Below, piece after piece: positions 25,215-34,672 of a stretch of 34,730 bases of DNA. This DNA is from Prochlorococcaceae cyanobacterium jk18x1bzbins.87 (GTDB lineage: Bacteria; Cyanobacteriota; Cyanobacteriia; PCC-6307; Cyanobiaceae), in assembly GCA_022826535.1 (NCBI GenBank), contig JAJDUS010000104.1:1-34730 (forward strand). The letters run 5' to 3'. A program made the translations under genes and the position numbers. Numbering within the stretch: the first letter of the stretch is position 1; every line of letters begins with the position of its first letter. The notes under the pieces are model-generated. The model did no database searches. It saw only the letters and a list, made by a program, of their open reading frames with translations, and was not told the origin of the DNA.

Positions 25215-26742
25215 ATGCCCCGGCCGGTCCTCCCCCAAACTGAAAGCGCACCAGGAATGGCTAGGCTATCCGCAGCCGGTGGGTCTGGTGGTGGCCCTGG
25301 CGACCATACAGGCCGCCGGCTGGGTGTTGACCCGCAGCGGCAGTGATCTCATTGAGCGACAACAGCGCTATCGTGATGCCCTTGAACCCCTCAATCCCAG
25401 TGGGGACGCTGAGCTGGAAGACAGGCTTGGGTTCTCCCGCCTGAATGATCTGTTGATTGAGCACCTGGGCTGGAGCGATGGCCAGATCCAGGGCGACCCT
25501 CCCCAGCTTGAGCCCTACAGCAGGGAGCCGCCAGGGCTCGGTGAAACCCTGAAGCCCACCGCCGTGGTCGCCGCTGTGACAGGCCATGGGACGCAGATGC
25601 TGATGAACGCCTTGCCGCCGCTGATGCCGCTGGACCAGAAGATCAGCCATGGGGACCATCTATGGCGGGTAACGCCACAAGAGCGTTTTGAGCGATTATT
25701 GCGGGAAACCGGCGTCGAAGCAGGGCTGCTGTTCAACGGCAGCCAACTGCGCTTGGTGGTGGCGCCAAAAGGGGAGAGTTCCGGTCATCTCACCTTCCCG
25801 TTGCAAGACCCGGCAGAGGTGAGCGGCCGGCTGATGTTCTCAGGCCTTGGTCTATTGCTGGGCCAGAGCCGTGTGTTTTTCGATCCCGACGGGGCCTGGC
25901 TGGCGGATGTGCTGAAGGCAAGCCGCAGCTTCCAGGCTGTGGTGAGCACCGCCCTGGCGGACCAGGTGTTGGCGGCGCTGTGGAATCTGCTGCGGGGCTT
26001 TGAGCAGGCAGGCCAGATCACCCGACATCAAGGGAAAACCCTGTTGGGTTCCATGCCGGACCAGGATCCGCAACGGCTCTACCGCGGCTTGATCACCGTG
26101 TTGATGCGGCTGGTGTCTCTACTCTACGCGGAGGAGGAGGCCTTGATGCCTGCTGACGCCATCTATGGGCAGAACTACAAAGTGAGCAGGATCTTCGCGC
26201 AACTCCAGCAAGATGCTGCAGAATTCCCCGACACCATGGAGCAACGCTACGGCGCCGGGGCCGGGCTGATGAGCCTCTGCCGGCTTGTTTTCGATGGAGG
26301 TGGGACCACGGCGGACTATCTTCCAGCACGCCGTGGGCAGCTCTTTGATCCTGAGGTGTATCCATCGCTGGAAACTCCATGGCTGAGTAATGGAGTGGTG
26401 TGCAACGTGCTGCGCAACCTGCTGCTGGTAAATGGGGAGCACATCAGCTACCGGGCCCTGGATGTGGAGGAGATTGGTTCGGTGTATGAGGGAATCATGG
26501 GGCATGCCGTGCATCCCATGGCTGGGCGCTGCATTGGCCTGAAAAGCAAACCCCAGGGCGTCAAAAAGCAGATCATCACCGTGATTAACCTTGATCAACT
26601 CCTAGTGCTGGATGGCGGCAAACGCAAAAAGTGGCTGGAGGGTCAAGCCCAGGCCAGCCTCCCCGCAAAAGCTGCCCGTGCTCTGAAAACCTGGTGCAAC
26701 CGTCCTCTCCAGCCCAGTGGCTTCCACCTCAATTTAGGATGA
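25215..26742 (+). pseudogene. Large Eco57I-type DNA methylase, N-terminal part only
   Basis: The frame carries the N-terminal region typical of very large (about 1,000-1,400 residue) Eco57I/type IIG-like methylases found in restriction and phage-defence islands such as DISARM or BREX: HQEWLGYPQPVGLVVA, LKASRSFQAVVSTALADQVL, YRGLITVLMRLVSLLYAEEE, EQRYGAGAGLMSLCRLVFDG, and YRALDVEEIGSVYEGIMG. It stops at about 510 residues, before the SAM-binding and NPPY catalytic motifs, so no methylation is possible. At the start, ATG 25215 reads MPRPVLPQTESA in one frame and the rest continues from KLKAHQEWLG in another (open from 25210), pointing to a frameshift near 25240. The stop overlaps the next start (ATGA at 26739-26742). 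Family placement is from memory of conserved blocks. Confidence 0.68.
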
Positions 26743-27908
26743 TCACACCAGCCATACCACCCCCATTGACCAGCACCACGAATTTGCGGCAGACCCCTTG
26801 GCTGAATTGGGCTGGACGTTTAGGGTTGGTGGCAGGGCTGGTGGCCGCTGGCGTATGGGGCAGCATCGCGATCCTACACCGCCCAAGCACCCGGGATCTT
26901 GATCCCTACACCGTTGTGGTGCAGCAACAGTCCCTGCGGGGCACTGTGGTGGCCACTGGCACTGTGGAGCCCATTCGCCAAGTGAACCTGAGTCCTCCCC
27001 AGCCGGGTATTGTGGCTGCCATCCATGTGGAAGAGGGGGACCAAGTGCACGAGGGTCAGGTTTTGGTGGTGATGGATGGGGGAGATTTACCCATTCGGAT
27101 CAAGGAACGCCAAGCCCTGCTCACCCAGGCGGAGGAAGAGTTGGCCCTACGGGAGGAAGAACTCATACGTCAGCATGGATTGGTGGAGGCGGGGGCTTTG
27201 AGCCAACTGGAACTGAGCCAACTGGAGAGCCGTCACCGGTCCCAGCAGAGCCAGGTATTGGCGAGCCAGCAGCGACTGCAGGAATTGCTGCAAGAGCAAC
27301 AGGAGCTGGCGGTGCAGGCCCCCTTTGATGGCCTGGTGATGGAGCGGTTTGCGGAGGCGAGGAGTTATGTCACCCCTTCGGGGACTGGTTCTGGCAGTAC
27401 CAATGCCAATGGCGCCGCCAAGACATCTCTGCTCACCATCGGCACGGGCCATCAGGTTGTGGCCGCCCTGCCGGATAACGAGGTTGGTCGCCTCCAACTG
27501 CATCAAGACGCCAAGGTGATGCTGGATGCTTTTCCCGATCAACCCCTGGATGCGCAAGTGAAAATCATCGCTCCCCGATCCCAAGTGAATGACAACGTGA
27601 TCACCTTTGACGTGACCCTGAAGCTGTTGGACAAGACCCCCCAGCTACGTTATGGAATGAGTGGGGATGTGGAGTTTTTAACGGAGAAACTTTTTCCCAC
27701 CCCTGTGGTGCCCATTGTTGCTGTTGTCACACGTTCTGGCCAATCAGGGGTTTATGTGGTGGGCAGGGATGACCAACCGACTTTTCGCTCCATTGCCCTG
27801 GGCTATTCCAGCGGAAGCAGGATCCAGGTGTTGGATGGGCTTGAGCTGGGTGAGCGTGTGTTTATCGACTGGCCCTCCTGGGCCCGCCAGCCCAGGGGAA
27901 GAGACTGA
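26739..27908 (+). CDS. HlyD/MacA-type periplasmic membrane fusion protein
   Basis: A 389-residue adaptor for an efflux pump of the ABC (MacB-like) or RND type. One N-terminal membrane helix (LGLVAGLVAAGVWGSIAIL, about residues 29-47) is followed by the beta-barrel/lipoyl halves: GTVVATGTVEPIRQVNLSP and EEGDQVHEGQVLVVMDGGD, then a long Gln/Glu/Leu-rich coiled-coil hairpin (about residues 125-190), the second lipoyl half (VQAPFDGLV), and a barrel domain with YGMSGDVEFL. No pump subunit gene is present on either side: the methylase remnant overlaps its start by 4 bp and the phycoerythrin operon converges after it. The overlap suggests that it is now translated by coupling to the remnant. Confidence 0.87.
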   Translation: MITPAIPPPLTSTTNLRQTPWLNWAGRLGLVAGLVAAGVWGSIAILHRPSTRDLDPYTVVVQQQSLRGTVVATGTVEPIRQVNLSPPQPGIVAAIHVEEGDQVHEGQVLVVMDGGDLPIRIKERQALLTQAEEELALREEELIRQHGLVEAGALSQLELSQLESRHRSQQSQVLASQQRLQELLQEQQELAVQAPFDGLVMERFAEARSYVTPSGTGSGSTNANGAAKTSLLTIGTGHQVVAALPDNEVGRLQLHQDAKVMLDAFPDQPLDAQVKIIAPRSQVNDNVITFDVTLKLLDKTPQLRYGMSGDVEFLTEKLFPTPVVPIVAVVTRSGQSGVYVVGRDDQPTFRSIALGYSSGSRIQVLDGLELGERVFIDWPSWARQPRGRD

Positions 27909-27946
27909 ACCGGGAAGCTGGCGGGGACGGACCAGAAGGGGTTTCT

Positions 27947-28708
27947 TTAGCCGGTGACGCGGATCGTGCGAACGCGACCGCCACGACGCTGAATGCTCTG
28001 CAACTGCCGACTCAAATTGGCAAATTGAACCTGGACCGCCTGGGCAGCACGACGATTTGTGGCGCTGTTCCCCGGCAGGTCATAGGTGACCTCATAGCGG
28101 GTGATGCGGTTGTCGTACTGGTTATTGGCAACCCGGGGCGGATTGGCCTTGGCGGGCAGTTTGGCCGCAATCTGGCGCACCTGGGCCATTGTGGGTGCTC
28201 TGTCGCTGCTGGCCCGGCCACGATCCAGATTCAAGGTGAGCAGATAGTCCCTATTGCTTTGGAACTGGCTGCTGTCAACCCGTGGACAGGGAACCTTGTT
28301 TTCCCCAAAAGCACTACTGTATTCCTCGCTATCAATGTAGGAGAGGATTTCAGCATCGTAGCCATGGGTGTTGTAGATGAGCACATGCTCAGCAATCTCC
28401 TGCTGATTCCGAGGTGAACGCCCCAGGAAATGCTTGAAGTTCAGTTCAATGAATCGATACTGACTATTGCGGGCGAAGAATAGATTCCTGTAGGTCTCTG
28501 AAAGACCAACTGCCATCACAAATTCCCGAACTGTGATGCTGCCGTTGCGCAACTGGGATTCAGCCTTCTTGCAACGTTCAAAGCTGTTGATGTGAGCATT
28601 GCCCAGAACTTGACGGTAGGTTGCGGCGAACACATCCTGGAGTTCCGTGTCTGAGCGATCCTTAAACAACTCCGACTTCAATTCGTCGGCAAGCCAAAGA
28701 GGGGACAT
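27947..28708 (-). CDS. Phycobilisome rod linker with CpcD-type cap domain
   Basis: Holds phycoerythrin hexamers in the rod. A single PBS linker domain occupies about residues 20-145 (VFAATYRQVLGNAHI, ESQLRNGSITVREFV, FIELNFKHFLGRSP, YIDSEEYSSAFG) and a CpcD-like domain forms the C-terminus (RYEVTYDLP ... RQLQSIQRRGGRVRTIRVTG). At 253 residues it is close to CpeD/CpeE-class linkers, but I cannot assign the exact one. It is the last gene of the phycoerythrin operon, 82 bp after the double linker, and converges on the HlyD gene. Confidence 0.88.
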   Translation of the reverse strand: MSPLWLADELKSELFKDRSDTELQDVFAATYRQVLGNAHINSFERCKKAESQLRNGSITVREFVMAVGLSETYRNLFFARNSQYRFIELNFKHFLGRSPRNQQEIAEHVLIYNTHGYDAEILSYIDSEEYSSAFGENKVPCPRVDSSQFQSNRDYLLTLNLDRGRASSDRAPTMAQVRQIAAKLPAKANPPRVANNQYDNRITRYEVTYDLPGNSATNRRAAQAVQVQFANLSRQLQSIQRRGGRVRTIRVTG

Positions 28709-28790
28709 GGTGATTTAGGGGAATAGGGGGAATGGGAAGGCTGCACCTGGCAGAAACCATGGTGCAGGGGAGAGGCGGCAGAGCAGGAGA

Positions 28791-30275
28791 TCAGTTAATC
28801 TCCGTGAGACTGACGATCCGGCCACTGTCGCGGTGGATAAACGCCAGTTGGCTGGTGATGTTGTCACCGGACACCACATAGGTGGTGGTGGCAAGGCGCC
28901 GGCGGCCGCCGGCCCGCTGGCTGCGGACAACAATGCGGAAGCGCTTACCAGGCGCATCAACTGAGCCGCTGCTGGCATTGCTGCGGGTGGCAACGGCCAG
29001 GCTTGATGCTCCAGCAATCGTGTCGACTGTGGTGGAACCACTGCGCACACCATCACTGCCGGCATAGCCGGGCACCAATGCCAGCGTGCGATTGAAGTTG
29101 GCCTGGCTGCGGCCCTCTCCACTGCTCACACCCCGCAGATAGGGCACCACATCGTCTCCAAACACATGGCCATACTCGTCGCTATCCACCAGCCAGTCAA
29201 TGGCGGCATCGTAACCAGCGGTGATGACCCGGTCCAGTTGGGCGCCCATCTCAGCTTGGCTTTCCGGACTGCGACCCAGGACATGCTTATAGTTCACCTC
29301 CACAAACCGATAGGGGGCCATGACTTCAAAGAAGCGGCTGCGGTAGAGGGGTGTTTTGCACAGTCCACGAACAAACTCCCGTACACTGAGCTCCCCGCTG
29401 AGGAATTGGGATTCCAGCGTTTGGGGCCGCTCGGTTTCCATCAGATGGGGATTCCCCATCACGTGACGATAAAGCTGCCGCAGCAGGGTGGTTTTATCCA
29501 TGGCGCTGTCATTGGCTTGGCGCAGGTAGCGGGGCTGGACCCGCTCGCCTACACCAAAGCCACCGTAGGGACTGCTGTTGACGGGAACGGACTGGGGACC
29601 CGTGGTGACCCGGGCAAAATTGGAAAGCTTGGGCAGAGGCCGCCCCTGGCTGGGCAGGGAAATGGCATAACTGGGGTAGCCCAGCAACTCGGCCATGGTG
29701 CGGCTGCTGCGACCCATGGAGAAGTCGCTGGCGGCAGCGCCACCACTGAGGCGGAAGGTCTTGTTAAAGGTATCTTGAGCAAAGCCCACCAAGCTGTTGA
29801 TGGAGCGCAAGTAGGGGACAGTATCCTCCCCAAAGGCTTCCTGGTACTCGTCACTATTGACGTAGCTGCTGATTTCCGCTGCATAGCCCTTCTCCCGCAA
29901 CAGCTTCACGTGGGTGCTCACTTCCGCCTCACTGGCTGGGGGGCGACCCAGGAAGTGCTTGTAGTTGAGTTCCACAAAGCGGTGGGGGCTGGTGGAATCC
30001 AGGAAGAGCCGCCCATAGGCACTGGATTGTCCCAGGGCCTCTACAAAGCCCTTCACCGTTAAGTTGCCCTGGCGCAACTGGGATTCGGCGGTGCTGAGGC
30101 GATCCACTTCAAACAGACCAACTCCGCCAAAGACCTGACGATAGGCACTGTTGATGACTGCGTCCAGATTATCGCGGCTGGGACCCAAACGAATTGGATC
30201 AACGTCCAGATCGCGAGCCACGCCAAAAGAATACTTCTGGGTGCGTTGATCAGAAAGGCTAGTGAGAGAACTCAT
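28791..30275 (-). CDS. Phycobilisome rod linker with two PBS linker domains (fusion)
   Basis: A 494-residue linker with two complete PBS domains: about residues 20-150 (AYRQVFGGVGLFEVDR, HRFVELNYKHFLGRPP, YVNSDEYQEAFGEDTVPYL) and about 250-385 (LYRHVMGNPHLMETERP, YRFVEVNYKHVLGRSP, LVDSDEYGHVFGDDVVPYL), then a CpcD-like cap at about 435-494 (KRFRIVVRSQRAGGRRRL ... RDSGRIVSLTEIN). One such protein can bridge two hexamers. The start MSSLTSLSDQRTQKYSFGV resembles CpeE-class linkers. Double linkers are known in marine Synechococcus, but I cannot match this one to a named type. The gene lies 52 bp after cpeC. Confidence 0.9.
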   Translation of the reverse strand: MSSLTSLSDQRTQKYSFGVARDLDVDPIRLGPSRDNLDAVINSAYRQVFGGVGLFEVDRLSTAESQLRQGNLTVKGFVEALGQSSAYGRLFLDSTSPHRFVELNYKHFLGRPPASEAEVSTHVKLLREKGYAAEISSYVNSDEYQEAFGEDTVPYLRSINSLVGFAQDTFNKTFRLSGGAAASDFSMGRSSRTMAELLGYPSYAISLPSQGRPLPKLSNFARVTTGPQSVPVNSSPYGGFGVGERVQPRYLRQANDSAMDKTTLLRQLYRHVMGNPHLMETERPQTLESQFLSGELSVREFVRGLCKTPLYRSRFFEVMAPYRFVEVNYKHVLGRSPESQAEMGAQLDRVITAGYDAAIDWLVDSDEYGHVFGDDVVPYLRGVSSGEGRSQANFNRTLALVPGYAGSDGVRSGSTTVDTIAGASSLAVATRSNASSGSVDAPGKRFRIVVRSQRAGGRRRLATTTYVVSGDNITSQLAFIHRDSGRIVSLTEIN

Positions 30276-30327
30276 GGGGGCAAGTGGAGGAGAAGGGATT
30301 TAGGGATTTGGTGCAAAAATAAGGAAG

Positions 30328-31206
30328 TCAACTCACAGGTGTAATACTGGCAATCTTTCCGCGCTCCTTATGGATGCGCTGGAACTGCTCGGAGAGCTTG
30401 GCAAAGGGCACATAGAAAACCTGATTGCTCTTGCGATAGCGGGAGATTCTGGCCACACCTGGGGCATTGTAGCCCGTGACCTCCACACGAAACACTTTGC
30501 CCTCATCGCTTGCGCCAACACCGAGGCGGGACCGGGGTTCAGTGGGTCGTGTTGTGGGACGGAAGGCAAACCCTTGACTATTCATGCCTGAAGGGGCCAC
30601 AACCGGCAGGGGCTGATTTAGATAAGCTGCCCGGCCCAACTTTGAGTTGATGCCTGACAAATCTCCCTTAAGGTCGCTGCTGGAAGCGCCACGCATAAAC
30701 TGGAACATCCAGGTGAACTCCCGCATACTCTTTCCTGGTCCGGACTTCCAACCATGGAGATAGGGAACTGTATCCTCCCCAAAGCGCTGCTGGTATTCGT
30801 TGCTATCGATAAAGGAGTCAATGTCTGCATCGTATCCCTGACGATCCAGGCGGTTGGCATGCTCGCGCATCTCTGCAAAAGAGTCAGGGGAACGGCCCAA
30901 TAAGTGTTTAAAGGTTAGCTCAATGTAGCGATATCGATTACAAGAATCGAAGAAGCGGCTGCGATAGAGATCACTCTTGGCCACGGTGCGCACAAACTCG
31001 CGCATGCTGATGCGGCCCAGCTTAAATTGGGATTCAGCGACAACTTGTCGCTCGCTATCCATGACATAGGCATTGCCAAGCACCTGTCGATAGGCAGCAG
31101 AGAGGAGGTTTTCCCGCTCTTCGTTGTTGCTGGCTTGGTATTTTTGTTGAGGCGGGGTCGATTCGAAGCGCTCGATGCCAAGGAGAGAGGCTGGACCAAA
31201 GGTCAT
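30328..31206 (-). CDS. cpeC: Phycoerythrin rod linker CpeC
   Basis: Links phycoerythrin hexamers in the phycobilisome rod. The start MTFGPASLLGIERFESTPP, the PBS linker domain (AYRQVLGNAYVMDSERQVV, YRYIELTFKHLLGRSP, FIDSNEYQQRFGEDTVPYL), the segment MFQFMRGASSSDLKGDLSG and the C-terminal CpcD-like domain (KVFRVEVTGYNAPG ... IHKERGKIASITPVS) together match CpeC as I know it from marine Synechococcus. Length of 292 residues fits. There is no Cys in the first 60 residues, so it lacks the chromophore site found in MpeC. It follows the alpha-subunit gene by 167 bp, with a strong hairpin in between. Confidence 0.88.
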   Translation of the reverse strand: MTFGPASLLGIERFESTPPQQKYQASNNEERENLLSAAYRQVLGNAYVMDSERQVVAESQFKLGRISMREFVRTVAKSDLYRSRFFDSCNRYRYIELTFKHLLGRSPDSFAEMREHANRLDRQGYDADIDSFIDSNEYQQRFGEDTVPYLHGWKSGPGKSMREFTWMFQFMRGASSSDLKGDLSGINSKLGRAAYLNQPLPVVAPSGMNSQGFAFRPTTRPTEPRSRLGVGASDEGKVFRVEVTGYNAPGVARISRYRKSNQVFYVPFAKLSEQFQRIHKERGKIASITPVS

Positions 31207-31318
31207 GGAAGGAGAGCCGTGTTGTGAGAGCGGAAGCTTACCGCTTGAAGGAGAGTGGTCAAAGCTTAGGGGGCAAATCCTGGCGCCACGGAGAACATGG
31301 CTAAATTGTTACGAAGCC

Positions 31319-31348
31319 CAGGAGAGAGGGGCTAGTTCCCTCTCCCCC
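31319..31348 (-). terminator. Hairpin between the alpha subunit and cpeC
   Basis: On the minus strand GGGGGAGAGGGAACTAGCCC and the following CTCTCTCC fold into a stem of about 9-10 bp with a 6-base loop. It stands right after the alpha-subunit gene and before the linkers, the place where phycobilisome operons use partial termination or RNA stabilisation to make more pigment protein than linker. There is no long U-run, so a stabilising role is as likely as termination. Confidence 0.6.
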
Positions 31349-31373
31349 AGACTTCACCTCCTGGTGGGGAAAG

Positions 31374-31871
31374 TCAGCCCAAGGAGTTGGCCACGTAGTC
31401 GAGGGCAGCGTTGTACTCTGCCAGAGCCTGGGCGCTCATGTCACGGGGAGCACAACCGCGGTTGCGCAGGGTGTTGAGCCCATAGACATAGGTGGCAGGG
31501 TCAATGCTGAGGGCTGCATAGACCTCCTTGGCGCCGTTGATGGCCAGTTCATCAAGGGGGCCAGTGCCGCCGGTGACCAAAGCGTAGTTGATCAGGCGCA
31601 AGTAGTGAACAAAGTCACGCTTGCACTTGTCCTTACCCTCGGTGTCGCAGACCCGGGGCTGGCGGCCTAGGTTCCCTTGGGGGTTAACCTTGTAGACCGC
31701 ATCAACCGCTTCCTGGGCCACGGCATCGTAATTGGCGGCCAGCTTTTCGGCAGCCTCCATGCGGGCGGCGGCCCGCTCCAGGGAACCGCGGACAGACTCC
31801 AGGTCAGAAGAGCTGGGGAAACGAGCAGCGTTATCTGCTGCTGCAATCACTGTGGTGATGGTGGATTTCAT
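31374..31871 (-). CDS. mpeA: Phycoerythrin alpha subunit, class II type (three bilin cysteines)
   Basis: Light-harvesting biliprotein of the phycobilisome rod. The 165 residues contain Cys at 75 (RVCDTEG), 83 (KDKCKRD) and 140 (RGCAPRDM). Ordinary phycoerythrin alpha chains have only the last two; the extra one at 75 and the local sequence [20 protein letters not shown] and [10 protein letters not shown] are hallmarks of phycoerythrin II (MpeA), which binds three bilins. The start [13 protein letters not shown] is standard. It follows the beta gene by 52 bp in the conserved beta-alpha order. Confidence 0.9.
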   Translation of the reverse strand: MKSTITTVIAAADNAARFPSSSDLESVRGSLERAAARMEAAEKLAANYDAVAQEAVDAVYKVNPQGNLGRQPRVCDTEGKDKCKRDFVHYLRLINYALVTGGTGPLDELAINGAKEVYAALSIDPATYVYGLNTLRNRGCAPRDMSAQALAEYNAALDYVANSLG

Positions 31872-31923
31872 CGCAAAAGCCTAGGAAAGTGTGAGTGTCG
31901 GAAATTCAGTGATGGCTGTGCCT

Positions 31924-32529
<606 letters not shown>

Positions 32530-32641
32530 TTAAAGAGGGAGGGATCTCTCAACGGACACCACCAAACTATATGCTCCGCTTTTCTCCAAGATCCCTTGCC
32601 CAGTCCCAGGCAACATAAAAGTTCACCAAACAGAAAGTCAC

Positions 32642-32657
32642 ATTCCCGGAAGGGAAT
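32642..32657. promoter_or_regulatory. Inverted repeat upstream of the phycoerythrin operon
   Basis: ATTCCC-GGAA-GGGAAT is a perfect inverted repeat 155 bp before the start of the beta gene, in the only intergenic region able to hold the operon promoter. It is a candidate operator for a dimeric regulator. I could not pick a convincing -35/-10 pair, although CATATAGTT at about 32567-32575 (minus strand) could serve as a -10. Confidence 0.4.
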
Positions 32658-32764
32658 TGTCACGTCTTTAGCAAGTTTGCAAGACATGGCTTTTGGATGT
32701 CACCGCTAACCATCTGTTGGTTCCATGGGCTGGGATGCGGAGAGACCTGCTAAGGATCCACCGG

Positions 32765-33340
32765 CTAGGACCCTTGCCCCGGTCTTGAGGATTCACGGGA
32801 GACTGGGCGTTGCCCCTGACAGGCCATCAGCCAGGCAGGAAGGCTCACCACACCTGCGGCCACCACAATGGCCACAGAACCCAGAAGACCAGCAACCAGG
32901 GTCGCCGCAACGGTTGCGGTTCCCAGCAGGACCATGAGCCAACAGGCCACAGGGGTATGGCCCAGCCGCTGCAATCGCCAGATGGCTCCAGCCAGGGGAA
33001 GCCCAGCCAGAGCCGCAGGCCAGAGGGACAACCACGCCATCAGTGGGGGGATCTGCTGACGCAAAAGGGCACTCAGAAGGATGCCGGCCGGTAACCAGCC
33101 CAAGGCCAACATCAGTGGCAACAGCTTGGATGCCACAGCAGGAATTGCGTGCGCTGCCCCCGAACCTAGAAGCTTGAGCCCAGCAACTGCAACCGCTGAT
33201 TCGACGGAGGCAGCCCTGGTGCAGAGGGCATAGTCCAAACGTCTCCCCGAGGGGAAACCGGATCTGCGGGGCGCCTGGCATCCGGTTCGTCCTGGCAGCG
33301 AGATGGGTGGGATGGCCCTCCAGTGCTGGTTCCCATGCAA
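32765..33340 (-). CDS. Small membrane protein, unknown function
   Basis: The last 125 residues form four hydrophobic helices (KLLPLMLALGWLPAGILLSA, LSLWPAALAGLPLAGAI, ACWLMVLLGTATVAATLV and VAIVVAAGVVSLPAWLMA) with short loops and Arg/Gln-rich ends, a plausible integral membrane protein. The first 45-50 residues are rich in Pro, Arg and Gly and do not look like protein, so the true start is probably near 33200, without a clear ATG. No family recognised. It lies upstream of the phycoerythrin operon on the same strand. Confidence 0.42.
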   Translation of the reverse strand: MHGNQHWRAIPPISLPGRTGCQAPRRSGFPSGRRLDYALCTRAASVESAVAVAGLKLLGSGAAHAIPAVASKLLPLMLALGWLPAGILLSALLRQQIPPLMAWLSLWPAALAGLPLAGAIWRLQRLGHTPVACWLMVLLGTATVAATLVAGLLGSVAIVVAAGVVSLPAWLMACQGQRPVSRESSRPGQGS

Positions 33341-33439
33341 TCTGAAGATGGGGGGCAGTCATGGCGGGCATGGTTTCCTGCTGCCACGGGGATCGGTGGC
33401 TGGCTGATCCTCCGGAGCAGCCTGCTCCCTTGGCGAGCG

Positions 33440-34672
33440 TCAAGGCCTCTTCTCCGGCAAGGACCCCTGGGCAGAAGCAGAAATGGTGGTGGTCACCAGA
33501 TCAGCCAGAATCCTGTTGGCCGCACCACCGGGGTGAAGGTTATCGGCAAACAGATGGGTTGAGTTGGCGCCTTGTTCATAGGTGTAAGGATAACCATACT
33601 CATCGTTGGCAGGCCCACATGCATCATTAAAAATTTTCAATTCAGAAAATCCTGAATTGAAGAGAGGTGTCTGGTGACATGCTGCTTGTGTGACGTTTGT
33701 CAATCCATAGCTCTCTGGATCCCTTGCAATATCTTGAACAAGACTATAAACATCAATAGCAACCGTTCCATGATCTAATCTTTTAAGGCCATCAATCAGT
33801 GTTTGGTTAAACTCATCCACAGCATTTTCATTGACAACAGTACTGAGCCTGCCCAGATCTGGATCCCTTGAAACCAAGCTTGAGATTAGAGTTTCAAGGG
33901 AAGCCGGAGGATTGGACAATGCCTCGGAAATTTGCCTCACACCGGGCGCAAGGCCTACAGGAGGCATATTGAGAACGACAATCTTCTTGGCACCCTTGGC
34001 CTGTAGGAATTTAATTCGCTCCAAATAATCTAATGCTGCTTCCTTTGAAATCCTACGCAGATTATTGAGGTGGTCAGAGAGTATATGCACACTCTCGGTG
34101 ATGGCGAAGGGGGATCCCAGGCCCAAGGCTTGTCCCACAGCCGTCAACGATCCCTGAGGTCCTACAAGGCCAAGGTCATTTGAACCACCCCACACAATGT
34201 AGAGTGAATCCGGATCAGCCCTTCCATAGGCTTCAAAATGCTTCATCATTTGATCTTTAACTGATCCCTGTTCGTTGCATCCTTTTGTTGAGCTGGGCTC
34301 TGTGCTGATGCAAGCACCACCCATGGCATAGTTCGTCCCTCCCGTCTCCAGGGACCGGTGTTCCCCTGTTCCCCCGTAGAACCGCTCAACATGCTGGGTC
34401 CAAACCCAATCAGGATTGGTGGAGAAGTTTGTGCCTTCCGGATATGGAAGATGGGGCAGCGCTTCCCGGTTCTGCTGGTTCTGCAGATCTGCCGCATTGC
34501 CCGAGTCGCTCAGGCTATCGCCAAACACAATCACGGCATGGAAGGGTTGCGCCGGGACAGCACTGGCCAGCGTGCAGAGCGTTGCCAGTAAAGCAGCAGC
34601 CCCGCGGCCGAGTCCCCTGACTCCGCCATGGGCCAGCAGCCGGCCTGGGGTTCCATGCCCTCCTCTCTTCAT
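33440..34672 (-). CDS. Secreted GDSL/SGNH-family esterase
   Basis: A 410-residue hydrolase with a signal peptide (about residues 1-41, RGAAALLATLCTLASAVPAQ). All four SGNH blocks are visible: the nucleophile in VFGDSLSDSGN (Ser53), the Gly in NYAMGGA, the Asn in IVWGGSNDLG, and the Asp-x-x-His pair in DNLHPGGAAN (about 377 and 380). The arrangement matches the passenger domain of EstA-like autotransporter lipases, but translation ends about 20 residues after the catalytic His, so there is no barrel. It may act freely in the periplasm, be secreted, or be the cut-off passenger of a former autotransporter. Its middle and C-terminal part is visibly more AT-rich than the surroundings. Confidence 0.9.
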   Translation of the reverse strand: MKRGGHGTPGRLLAHGGVRGLGRGAAALLATLCTLASAVPAQPFHAVIVFGDSLSDSGNAADLQNQQNREALPHLPYPEGTNFSTNPDWVWTQHVERFYGGTGEHRSLETGGTNYAMGGACISTEPSSTKGCNEQGSVKDQMMKHFEAYGRADPDSLYIVWGGSNDLGLVGPQGSLTAVGQALGLGSPFAITESVHILSDHLNNLRRISKEAALDYLERIKFLQAKGAKKIVVLNMPPVGLAPGVRQISEALSNPPASLETLISSLVSRDPDLGRLSTVVNENAVDEFNQTLIDGLKRLDHGTVAIDVYSLVQDIARDPESYGLTNVTQAACHQTPLFNSGFSELKIFNDACGPANDEYGYPYTYEQGANSTHLFADNLHPGGAANRILADLVTTTISASAQGSLPEKRP

